Shown piece by piece: positions 49,816 through 57,915 of a DNA stretch of 64,000 bases. The notes beneath the pieces are model-generated. The model made no database searches. It saw only the letters and a program-made list of their open reading frames with translations, and was not told where the DNA came from. The position numbers and the translations under genes were made by a program. How positions within the stretch are numbered: position 1 is the stretch's first letter; every line of letters starts with the position of its first letter. This DNA comes from an uncultured Bacteroidales bacterium (GTDB lineage: Bacteria > Bacteroidota > Bacteroidia > Bacteroidales > Paludibacteraceae). The stretch covers positions 39,849-103,848 of the forward strand of contig CAIWCC010000039.1 in NCBI GenBank assembly GCA_903911085.1, written 5' to 3'.

Positions 49816-50919
49816 ATGAAATACCTATTTGTGGTGCAAGGCGAGGGTAGAGGTCACTTTACACAAGCACTAAGTTTAAAAAGTTTGCTCGAAAAAAATG
49901 GTCATCAAGTAGTGGGAGTGATGGTTGGATGTAGTGCCAAACGTGTATTACCCACTTTTTTTACAGAAAAAATAAATAACGATATCATTCAGTTTCAAAG
50001 TCCAAATTTCCTTCCAACACCTAAAGGAAAGAGTTCGTCTTTGATATTTAGTATTCTCTATAACATTTTGTTATTGCCTGTTTACATCAGAAGCATTCTA
50101 AGCATTCGCAGTACAATAGCTGATTTAGAACCAGATGTGGTTATAAACTTTTATGAATTGATGTGTGGGGTAACTTATGGTGTTTTTAAGCCTAATCCGC
50201 CAATGATAACTGTAGCTCATCAATATTATTTCCTTACTCCCGATTTTCGATATACTGGTAATAATCCTAAACAGTTTAAGCTGTTGAACTTTTATAGCAA
50301 GCTAACAGCCATGAATAGTTATAAGATGTTGGCACTTTCGTTTCGTATTGACGAAAACTCATATTATGGAAAAATAGCAATTGTGCCACCTTTATTACGA
50401 CAAGAAGTGCTAAAAAAACAAACTAATGACGGAAATTATATTCATGGATATTTGCTCAATAGTGGATATGCGCGTGAACTGACACAATGGAGCAATAGAA
50501 ATTTGGATGAACAAATACACTTTTTTTGGGATAAAAAGAATGCAAGTCAAGCAGAGAAATTAACTCCTAGCCTTACGTTGCATAAATTATGCGATACACT
50601 TTTTCTCGATTATATGGCTGGTTGTAAAGCGTATGCCACCACTGGCGGTTTCGAGTCGGTGTGCGAAGCAATGTTTATGCAAAAACCAGTGATGATGGTG
50701 CCCACTCACATTGAGCAGGAATGTAATGTGATAGATGCTATCCGTTCAGGTGCTGGTGTTTGTGCCAATGATTTTGATCTTGATACTCTTCTTGAATATG
50801 TGCCAACCTACAAAAAAACTATGGAATTCAAATACTGGACACGTACTGCCGAATCAATTTTTATGTACGAACTGACCAGAATTGAATACGAAACATCAAA
50901 TATTCTTTTATCTATATAA
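49816..50919 (+). CDS. GT28/MurG-like glycosyltransferase
   Basis: A 367-residue GT-B protein beginning KYLFVVQGEGRGHFTQALSL, the glycine-rich GHxxQ motif of MurG/GT28-type enzymes, with a hydrophobic surface segment (SILYNILLLPVYIRSIL) near residue 90 and a C-terminal AYATTGGFESVCEAMFMQKPVMMVP donor site. GT28 includes monogalactosyldiacylglycerol synthases. I choose the ATG at 49816 since the longer frame begins at an alternative codon in the intergenic region. It follows plcP by 78 bp and should glycosylate the diacylglycerol it makes. Sugar unknown. Confidence 0.78.
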   Translation: MKYLFVVQGEGRGHFTQALSLKSLLEKNGHQVVGVMVGCSAKRVLPTFFTEKINNDIIQFQSPNFLPTPKGKSSSLIFSILYNILLLPVYIRSILSIRSTIADLEPDVVINFYELMCGVTYGVFKPNPPMITVAHQYYFLTPDFRYTGNNPKQFKLLNFYSKLTAMNSYKMLALSFRIDENSYYGKIAIVPPLLRQEVLKKQTNDGNYIHGYLLNSGYARELTQWSNRNLDEQIHFFWDKKNASQAEKLTPSLTLHKLCDTLFLDYMAGCKAYATTGGFESVCEAMFMQKPVMMVPTHIEQECNVIDAIRSGAGVCANDFDLDTLLEYVPTYKKTMEFKYWTRTAESIFMYELTRIEYETSNILLSI

Positions 50920-50971
50920 AATTTATTCACGTTTGTAATGTTTAACTTTTACTTTTTTCTATGAAAATTTT

Positions 50972-51004
50972 AAAGCTGTCTTTTTTTAGGCAGCTTTTTT
51001 TTTG
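50972..51004 (+). terminator. Terminator of plcP-GT28
   Basis: AAAGCTG/CAGCTTT stem followed by a run of T, about 50 bp after the GT28 stop. Confidence 0.85.
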
Positions 51005-51038
51005 AAAATATATAATACTTGTTATAAAAGTTCTTAAT

Positions 51039-51374
51039 CAGATTCGCAAAGGAGCAAAACATATCCGTTTAGAACAAAAACAGATCCGTTTAGAACAAAA
51101 ACAGGTTTGCATAGAACAAAAACAGATCTGTTTAGAACAAAAACAGGTTTGCATAGAACAAAAACAGATCCGTTTAGAACAAAAACAGGTTTGCATAGAA
51201 CAAAAACATATCTGCAAAGGAGCAAAACATATCCGCAAAGGAGCAAAACATATCAGCATAGAACAAAAACATATCCGCAAAGGAACAAAACATATCAGCA
51301 TAGAACAAAAACAGATTGGTATAGAACAAAAGCAGACCTGCATAGAACAAAAATGAGTCAGTATAGAGAAAATG
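51039..51374. repeat. 21-bp minisatellite, 15 units plus one degenerate
   Basis: Units start every 21 bp from 51039 to 51333 and a decayed 16th at 51354. Most units start CAGAT, CAGGT or CATAT and end in AGAACAAAAA; some have GGAGCAAAA instead. Units 3-8 alternate two types, giving a 42-bp higher-order repeat. Because 21 is a multiple of three, several frames stay open: one plus-strand frame reads the heptad QIRLEQK/QVCIEQK/HISIEQK and ends at TGA 51354, but it has no ATG start. I regard it as noncoding. Confidence 0.92.
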
Positions 51375-51685
51375 CAAGCTGTTATGGGGAGTTTAATCTT
51401 TTCAATCATCATATTTTCAGCACAATGCCTTTTTTGTAATGTATATAAAATAAGACTGTCGCATGAATGTATTTTATATTTATCTGACATGTAATAGTAA
51501 AGTAACGGAAACTAAAAACTGGCGATTTACTTTTGCACTCAATAATATGTATGATAAGATTTGTGATTCTAAAATCATGAAAATAATATAATTACATATA
51601 GTGTCTAAGAAATATAAATACAAAAAGCTTTTTTAATTAATAGGTTTCTGAATTAAGTAATTTAAATAATTTAAATATTGAAAAA
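51375..51685. other. Intergenic region with candidate promoter
   Basis: 311 bp between the minisatellite and the next gene. It holds an exact -7 box TACTTTTG (51528-51535) about 150 bp before the start codon. No ORF. TGTAATA (51490-51496, 31 bp before the -7 box) and AGTAACG (51501-51507, 20 bp before) are in the phase of the phosphate-box arrays, but the other two positions are poor (20 of 28 in total). Confidence 0.4.
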
Positions 51686-53917
51686 ATGAAAATGAGATTT
51701 TTACTAGTCAGTAGTTTTATGTTGTGTGCAACAACTATGATGTCGCAAAACGCAGTTGTGAATGACTCTATTTACAGCCCTAGTGTAAACAATGCATTAA
51801 GGATAACTGCTTCTTCTCAGGCTATCCCTTGGACTAAAGAAGTTGGTTTAAGGTATAATATGCCAATTGTAGCAAAGCTTTATAAATGTGCTACATTATT
51901 TCAACCCACAGGAGTTTTATTAGGGATATTCAAAGACAATAAGTGTTGGGGTTATGCAGGTATAGGAAGCAGTCCTGTTGGGCCATTAATGAATGTAACA
52001 ATGGGATATAATACCGCTACAGCAACAAATTTTACCTATAAAGTGTATGTTCCATCTACTGATCAAATTTACGAAGTTGTTGAAACTGTAAATTTTGCTA
52101 ATGGTGTTCCTGTTGGTCAAATTAATTTGCCGATTTCACTTAATTTAAAATTTGCAATTTCTACGTCCTCGAATGATGTTAGTAAAGGAACTGTTAGTGG
52201 TACAAGTGGAAGTTTTACTTCTGCACAATCTGTTTCTTTAACTGCAACTCCAACAGCAGGTAATCGTTTTATTAAATGGACAACTACGTCTGGTGTTTTG
52301 GTGTCGAGAAATGCAAATTATAATGTTACAGCAACTGACAACCTAACATTAATTGCACATTTTGATGAAATATTGGCAAGTAGTGTAAATGATGCAAATG
52401 CAACAACAAGTAGTTTACCTGCTACAATTACTGATGTTACTATCAATAGTGGCGGTACTTTGTCGATAAATGCTCCAAAAGAGGTTTATAGCTTAACAGT
52501 AGTTCCAGGAGCTAAAATTAATTTAACACAGCCCTTGACTGTTGTAGGCGACGTAACTTTTAAAGCAGATCAAAATAATTCGTTTAGTGCTAATATTGGA
52601 AGTGGAATGACAGTAAGTGGTACGGTTCGTTATGTGAAAACGATGAACGATGATGAGTGGTATTTTATGTCATTTCCTTGTAATGTAACAATTAGTGAAA
52701 TTACTCAGGTAGGTGGTCCAGGACTTGGTAATTTAGGTTCCGATTGGTTTATTAATTATTATGATGGCGAATCACGTATTGCCAACTTAGGAGTAACTTC
52801 TAATTGGAAGAATGTTAATGTAGCTACTCCTACACATCTTAATACGCTTACATTAGAAGCCAACAAAGGATATATTTTTGGATTAAAAACTGGAGTTGGT
52901 ACTAAAGATGTTGCATTTGTTTTAGATAAAGCCCTTGTTGCTGCAAGTGAATCTGCTGTTCGGTCAATTCCTGTTGTTGCTTATGGAAATGGTGCACCAG
53001 TAGCCAATAATCACAAAGGTTGGAACTTGGTGGGTCAGCCTTACTTAAGCAGATTTAAAGGTGCTAATGCTAGTGGTTTAACTCTTATCTCATTTCCAAC
53101 GGCTAAAGGTAAAACATATCACCAAGATACAAAGGAATCATTTACAAGCATTGATCCTTTTGCTGCATACTTTATTCAAGCAGATGCTACATTAGAAACA
53201 AATGGTATATCATTCGCTTTGGCTGGTCGTCAATTATCTGCTAGTACAGTTGATAATAGTCAATCAGATAGAGTCCAAATTAACTTTTCAAGTCCTACAG
53301 GTAGTGATATTACAAATTTAATTTTAAATAATGATCAAAGTGTTGAATATACTATTGGACAAGACTTGGAAAAAATGTTAGGACTTGGAACCTCACAGCC
53401 ACAAGTTTACACCAATTTGAATGGAATAAATTTTGCCTTCAATTCTTTGCCAATAAATAATGTCTCAAATCTTTCATTAGGATTTTATACTCAAACTGCA
53501 GGTTCTAATGTGATAAGTGTAGATGCTACTCAAGCACCTGAATTATCTCAATTAATTCTTACCGATAATAAAAATAATACTTCTACCGATTTATTGACTT
53601 CAAATTATAGTTTTATTGCCGAAGCTGGCACAAACAATACTCGTTTTTCGATTACTGCAAAACGTATCAGTACAGACAATAATAGTATTGAATCAGCAAC
53701 CAATAGCCCTATTATTAGAACAGTTGGAAATTTGTTGACAATAAGTAATGTTCATCAAATTGCTACAGTTAATGTATTTGATGCAATGGGACGTTTGGTT
53801 ATTAATAAACAAATGTCTGGTAATTCGATAGAAATACCTTTGTCAACCGCTGGAGTATACAACGTACAATTGTTGACAAGAGAAAAGAATTGGAGTTTAA
53901 AAACCATTATCAAATAA
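51686..53917 (+). CDS. T9SS-secreted protein with shared WxxExGLRYNMP domain and InlB-type repeat
   Basis: A 743-residue secreted protein. Signal peptide ends near MMSQ. Residues 49-154 are a domain also found twice in the beta-helix protein and once in each of the last two genes (PWTKEVGLRYNMP ... FKDNKCWGYAGIGSSPVGPL ... VETVNFANGVPVGQI). Residues 155-230 resemble the InlB B-repeat/bacterial repeat type (GTVSGTSGSFTSAQSVSLTA ... RFIKWTT ... LIAHF). The middle is a Ser/Thr/Asn-rich beta region. The C-terminal ~75 residues form a T9SS type A sorting domain (NVFDAMGRLVINKQM ... GVYNVQLLTREKNWSLKTIIK). Likely surface-displayed; activity unknown. Confidence 0.82.
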   Translation: MKMRFLLVSSFMLCATTMMSQNAVVNDSIYSPSVNNALRITASSQAIPWTKEVGLRYNMPIVAKLYKCATLFQPTGVLLGIFKDNKCWGYAGIGSSPVGPLMNVTMGYNTATATNFTYKVYVPSTDQIYEVVETVNFANGVPVGQINLPISLNLKFAISTSSNDVSKGTVSGTSGSFTSAQSVSLTATPTAGNRFIKWTTTSGVLVSRNANYNVTATDNLTLIAHFDEILASSVNDANATTSSLPATITDVTINSGGTLSINAPKEVYSLTVVPGAKINLTQPLTVVGDVTFKADQNNSFSANIGSGMTVSGTVRYVKTMNDDEWYFMSFPCNVTISEITQVGGPGLGNLGSDWFINYYDGESRIANLGVTSNWKNVNVATPTHLNTLTLEANKGYIFGLKTGVGTKDVAFVLDKALVAASESAVRSIPVVAYGNGAPVANNHKGWNLVGQPYLSRFKGANASGLTLISFPTAKGKTYHQDTKESFTSIDPFAAYFIQADATLETNGISFALAGRQLSASTVDNSQSDRVQINFSSPTGSDITNLILNNDQSVEYTIGQDLEKMLGLGTSQPQVYTNLNGINFAFNSLPINNVSNLSLGFYTQTAGSNVISVDATQAPELSQLILTDNKNNTSTDLLTSNYSFIAEAGTNNTRFSITAKRISTDNNSIESATNSPIIRTVGNLLTISNVHQIATVNVFDAMGRLVINKQMSGNSIEIPLSTAGVYNVQLLTREKNWSLKTIIK

Positions 53918-53941
53918 TAAATCTTTAATAATTTAATAATT

Positions 53942-53975
53942 TCAAAGGTGCTAGAGTTCATCTTTAGCCCTTTGA
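53942..53975 (+). terminator. Hairpin after the InlB-type protein gene
   Basis: TCAAAG/CTTTGA-type outer arms and GCTA/TAGC inner arms 25 bp after the stop codon. No long T run follows, so moderate confidence. Confidence 0.5.
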
Positions 53976-54022
53976 TTTACTCATAAGTATTTTTATAAAT
54001 ATACTAATTAAAAAAAAATGTA

Positions 54023-54676
54023 ATGAAAAATTATTATAATCAATCTTCTTTTCTTATTGTAATATCATTGGTGATATTATCCGTTTTTAGTTCATGTAAA
54101 AATGGAAACGAAAAAAAATCAAATAATTTATTTTTTATCAATGCTGGGAATGGAAATTCTTTTGCTGGACAAGGAAATAACAGTTCGTCAACAGACAATT
54201 TATATGCTAATAATTTGTCAAATTACAAATCAAGAGCCAATGTTTCTATGGCAAATGCATCATCAGGTCTGGATTTACCCACAATGACAACGCCTAGTCC
54301 TATTGATGTAAGTGTGGATGTACAAAATACAACTCAACACAGTGGGTCTTTGTCAAGTAATAATAAATACAGCCAATTATCTCAATCAAATAGCTTTAAA
54401 TCTACAAGTGCAAACAATTTAAACCAAGAATCTGAACTTGTAGCAGATATTAATTCAACAATTAAAGAACGAACAGTGAGTATTGGGAGTGAAAAAGCAA
54501 ATACTAAATTAAATTCAAAATCAACTGCGGCATCTTCGAAAGTGAGTCCACAAAAAGCAGATGAAAAACCTGGAGAGCCAGGTTATACTGGTAATTTACC
54601 AGTAGGTGATGGAATTTGGATATTGTTGTCATTTGTATGCGCTTATGCAGGAAAGAAGTTCTTATTAACATTTTAA
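54023..54676 (+). CDS. Ser/Asn-rich lipoprotein with C-terminal LPVGDG membrane segment
   Basis: A 217-residue protein. Lipoprotein signal peptide with a lipobox ending SVFSSC at residue 26, then a long low-complexity Ser/Asn/Thr/Gln-rich stalk (about 30-180), and a C-terminal module PGEPGYTGNLPVGDG followed by a hydrophobic stretch WILLSFVCAYA and KK-F residues. Similar short GG/PVGDG-hydrophobic-KK tails occur in many Bacteroidota small proteins and look like a membrane-association or processing signal; I do not know an assigned function. It lies between the InlB-type gene and the TonB receptor on the same strand. Confidence 0.7.
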   Translation: MKNYYNQSSFLIVISLVILSVFSSCKNGNEKKSNNLFFINAGNGNSFAGQGNNSSSTDNLYANNLSNYKSRANVSMANASSGLDLPTMTTPSPIDVSVDVQNTTQHSGSLSSNNKYSQLSQSNSFKSTSANNLNQESELVADINSTIKERTVSIGSEKANTKLNSKSTAASSKVSPQKADEKPGEPGYTGNLPVGDGIWILLSFVCAYAGKKFLLTF

Positions 54677-54688
54677 TGAAAAAAATAG

Positions 54689-54724
54689 ACAGATTGGATG
54701 CATATATTTCAATCTGTTTTTTTT
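54689..54724 (+). terminator. Terminator after the lipoprotein gene
   Basis: ACAGATTG/CAATCTGT stem followed by a run of nine or more T. Confidence 0.88.
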
Positions 54725-54903
54725 TGTTCTCTTTTTCAGCATGCGAATAATTCAATTGGTAATTTTATGAAATTCAATTATTGATTATTTATTGAGTTCA
54801 TTCATTAACAAGAAGTTTACATAGCTAAAAGTCAAAAATAAATTAAATGATTGAAAGCTCGTAATCAAAATGAAATAATTCCGAAATGTTTTAGAAATTT
54901 ATT

Positions 54904-54960
54904 ATTAATGCCTTATTAATATGGTTTTAATACAAAAGGAATATCAAAACTCTACCTTTG
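54904..54960 (+). promoter_or_regulatory. Promoter of the TonB receptor gene, weak phosphate-box-like array
   Basis: An exact -7 box TACCTTTG is at 54953-54960. Upstream at 11-bp steps lie ATTAATG (54904), ATTAATA (54915), TTTAATA (54926) and AGGAATA (54937), ending 9 bp before the -7 box; 21 of 28 positions match TGTAA[TC][AG]. The other 230 bp of this gap hold only the lipoprotein terminator. Confidence 0.42.
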
Positions 54961-54986
54961 CCATTGAAATTTTCAACAAAGAAATC

Positions 54987-57857
54987 GTGATTAAAAGAAT
55001 TTTATTTCCCTTTTTATTATTTGTTTTCGTAGTAACAACTTACGGACAAAATTCATTGCAAGGCATTGTTACCGATGCCGAAAATAATGAAAGTGTGATT
55101 GGATGTAACATTATGTTGCAAGGCACTTCCATTGGTACAATAACCGACTTGAATGGTGCGTACACATTCAAAAACCTTTCTGCAGGTACATATAATGTAG
55201 TGTTTTCATTTATATCGTACGAAAAGCAAATTCAAAAAGTGACCATTACAAAAGGTGGTACAATAACAAGTAATATAAAATTGAAGCCCGCCACTACACA
55301 AATTAAAGATGTGGTAGTTACAGGAACCCGCCGAACCGATACCGAACTTTCGTTGCTCATGAATAATAAAGTTAGTGCTTTGACGGTGAACGGCATTTCG
55401 TCACAACAAATTGCCCGTTCGCAAGATAAGGATGCTTCTGAAGTTATTCGACGCATTCCTGGAGTAAGTATACGTGATGGTAAATTTGTGATAGTACGTG
55501 GATTAACAGAGCGTTACAATTCCGTTTGGCTCAACGGTTCCACAACTCCAAGTAGTGAAAGTGATGTGCGGGCTTTTTCATTCGACGTAATCCCAAGTGG
55601 ACAAATAGATAATATTTTGATATATAAATCTGCTGCACCTGAACTTCCTGCTGATTTTGCGGGCGCAATGATTAATATCAAAACCAAAAGTTTGATTGAT
55701 AAAAACAGTATCACTTTTTCTTACTCTTATGGATATCGTGAAGGCACTACAGGAAAAGATTTTTTCACTTATCAGGGTGGCAAAACAGATTGGTTAGGCT
55801 ATGACGATGGAACACGTGGTATACCTAAAGAGATTGGTTCTTTTTTAGAATTTAGAGAAAAAACAAATATTCCCAATAGCGCAACTTCTGAAGAACAAGC
55901 ATTAATTGAAAAGAATATTACAAATTTAAGTAAAACGTTCAATAAAATACTTTCACCGACTCAAAAAACTGCATCACCCGATGCTGATTTTCAACTTGGG
56001 ATTAATAGACGTTTTACTATTGGACCGTTTTCTATAGGTTCAATTTCTTCGTTAGGTTATAATAGTACAAATACCTATCAGAACAGCATGCGTGCCAAAT
56101 ATGGCTCTGATGGGATGCATGATTATATAATTGACCAACATAGTTTTGCAAATAGAATTAGATTAAGTGCATTGTCAAACTGGATGTTGTTATTTGGGAA
56201 CAATCAAAAGATTGAATTTCGAAACTTATTTAATAGTTACGGAATGAGTAGAACTTTGTTTAATAACGTGAATGACTCTGTAAATCAATCGTTTCAACGT
56301 AATTACGAATTGTCTTATGAGTCAAGAATGACATATTCTGGTCAGTTAGCAGGCAATCATGTGTTTAATGACGATAATAGCAAATTAGATTGGACAATTG
56401 GATATTCTTATGCAAATAAGAATCAACCAGATATTAGAAGGGTAAGCAGTTTTTTGAGTTGGGACGCAGATAATCCCAAATTTATTCTCCAATCACCAGG
56501 TCCATTAACAAGATTGTATTTAGATAATATTGAAAATCAAAAAAATATCGGCATTAATTACAGTCAAAAATTTAATTTGGGTAATTTTAAACCTGAAATA
56601 AAGACAGGTCTTTTGGTTGAAACAAAGGATAGACAGTTTAATGCAAGAGTATTCGAGTTTACACCAAAAAATAATCGTCTTGATCGTAAAATATTAAGTT
56701 ATAACGATTCGTCTTGGTATACTACAAATATGATGAATTCCATTTCAACATATTTAGATTCAATTGATTATAAAAAAGGGGGTATATATAATGACATTAC
56801 AGATATGCCTAATTCATACTCTGCAAAAAATGAATTGTATGCAGCATATCTTGCTTTAAATATCCCATTTAATAAGTATGCTAATCTGTATTTTGGAGCA
56901 AGAGTTGAAAAGAATAACACAGCATTGTATTTCTATAAAAAAGACGGTATTAACACTAATAAAGATACATTGAAAAGAGAAAATTTTGATGTATTCCCCT
57001 CAGTGAATTTTATGCTAAATCTTTCAAAAAACCTTTTGATAAGAATTTCGGGTGGTAAAACCGTCAACAGACCCGAGTTTAGAGAAGTCTCAAAATTTGC
57101 ATTTTATAATTTTGAAGAAAATACATTTACCTACGGAAATCAAGATTTGAAAAATTGTTATATTACTAATGGTGATTTGCGATTTGAATGGTATCCAACA
57201 TCTGAAGAAATTGTTTCATTAGGAGGATTTTATAAAAATTTTGAAAACCCTATTGAAAATCACGCTTTATATAGCTCAAGCGGTTGGTATTATGGTTTTG
57301 CAAATGCTGATCATGCAAAATCTTATGGGCTGGAATTAGATATCCGTAAAAATTTACATGAATTGAGAAATGCCGAATTTTTGTCTTTCTTGAGTAATTT
57401 CACATTTGTTGTTAATGCTTCAATTATTAAATCTGAAATTAAAGTATTGGCAGCAAACGGACAAACTTCTATTACAAGAGAATTACAAGGACAATCTCCA
57501 TATATTATTAATATTGGGACATACTATCAGGACTCAAAATTAAATCTGATGGCAAGTTTGATGTATAATAAAGTTGGAAAGCGTATCTCTTACATAGGTG
57601 ATGAAAATCAAGGTGCGATAACTCCTAATTTATACGAAATGCCATTTAATTCACTTGATTTTACATTTGAAAAAAAAATAACCAAGTGGGCCAATTTAAA
57701 ATTAGGAATTAAGAATTTATTAGATGATGATGTGGTTTTTCTACAAACTGATGTAAATCCAAACTCAACCACTCATTTACCACAATCGATAGACGAGGTT
57801 AGGCAAAAATACAAACCCGGAATGCAAATAAAGTTAGGTATAAGTATGGTTTTTTAA
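54987..57857 (+). CDS. TonB-dependent outer-membrane receptor with carboxypeptidase-regulatory-like domain
   Basis: A ~956-residue TonB-dependent receptor. I choose the GTG at 54987 (reads MIKRILFPFLLFVFVVTTYGQ, a good signal peptide) over the ATG at 54921, because the ATG lies upstream of the exact -7 box and adds non-signal residues. After the signal come a CarboxypepD_reg-like domain (SLQGIVTDAENNESVIGCNIMLQGT ... SFISYEKQI), a plug (DVVVTGTRR, EVIRRIPGVSIRDGKFVIVRGL) and a 22-strand-type barrel ending LGISMVF. No SusD-like partner is present, so it is not a standard SusC pair. Ligand unknown; the beta-helix T9SS protein 58 bp downstream is the likely partner. Confidence 0.9.
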   Translation: MIKRILFPFLLFVFVVTTYGQNSLQGIVTDAENNESVIGCNIMLQGTSIGTITDLNGAYTFKNLSAGTYNVVFSFISYEKQIQKVTITKGGTITSNIKLKPATTQIKDVVVTGTRRTDTELSLLMNNKVSALTVNGISSQQIARSQDKDASEVIRRIPGVSIRDGKFVIVRGLTERYNSVWLNGSTTPSSESDVRAFSFDVIPSGQIDNILIYKSAAPELPADFAGAMINIKTKSLIDKNSITFSYSYGYREGTTGKDFFTYQGGKTDWLGYDDGTRGIPKEIGSFLEFREKTNIPNSATSEEQALIEKNITNLSKTFNKILSPTQKTASPDADFQLGINRRFTIGPFSIGSISSLGYNSTNTYQNSMRAKYGSDGMHDYIIDQHSFANRIRLSALSNWMLLFGNNQKIEFRNLFNSYGMSRTLFNNVNDSVNQSFQRNYELSYESRMTYSGQLAGNHVFNDDNSKLDWTIGYSYANKNQPDIRRVSSFLSWDADNPKFILQSPGPLTRLYLDNIENQKNIGINYSQKFNLGNFKPEIKTGLLVETKDRQFNARVFEFTPKNNRLDRKILSYNDSSWYTTNMMNSISTYLDSIDYKKGGIYNDITDMPNSYSAKNELYAAYLALNIPFNKYANLYFGARVEKNNTALYFYKKDGINTNKDTLKRENFDVFPSVNFMLNLSKNLLIRISGGKTVNRPEFREVSKFAFYNFEENTFTYGNQDLKNCYITNGDLRFEWYPTSEEIVSLGGFYKNFENPIENHALYSSSGWYYGFANADHAKSYGLELDIRKNLHELRNAEFLSFLSNFTFVVNASIIKSEIKVLAANGQTSITRELQGQSPYIINIGTYYQDSKLNLMASLMYNKVGKRISYIGDENQGAITPNLYEMPFNSLDFTFEKKITKWANLKLGIKNLLDDDVVFLQTDVNPNSTTHLPQSIDEVRQKYKPGMQIKLGISMVF

Positions 57858-57915
57858 ATAAATGTTTAAAGTTAAATTTTTATCAATTAAAGCAATTAAA
57901 AACAATCCAAAAAAA

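Noticed and set aside
51039..51374. CRISPR array
   Set aside because: The units are contiguous 21-mers with no spacers, and no cas genes are nearby.
51038..51490. Long open frames on both strands across the 21-bp repeats (Cys/Phe-rich on minus, Arg/Thr-rich on plus)
   Set aside because: They arise because a 21-bp unit without stops keeps frames open. None has a supported start, signal or domain, and the composition is that of the repeat.
54987..57857. SusC-type receptor of a polysaccharide utilisation locus
   Set aside because: No SusD homologue or glycoside hydrolase is nearby.
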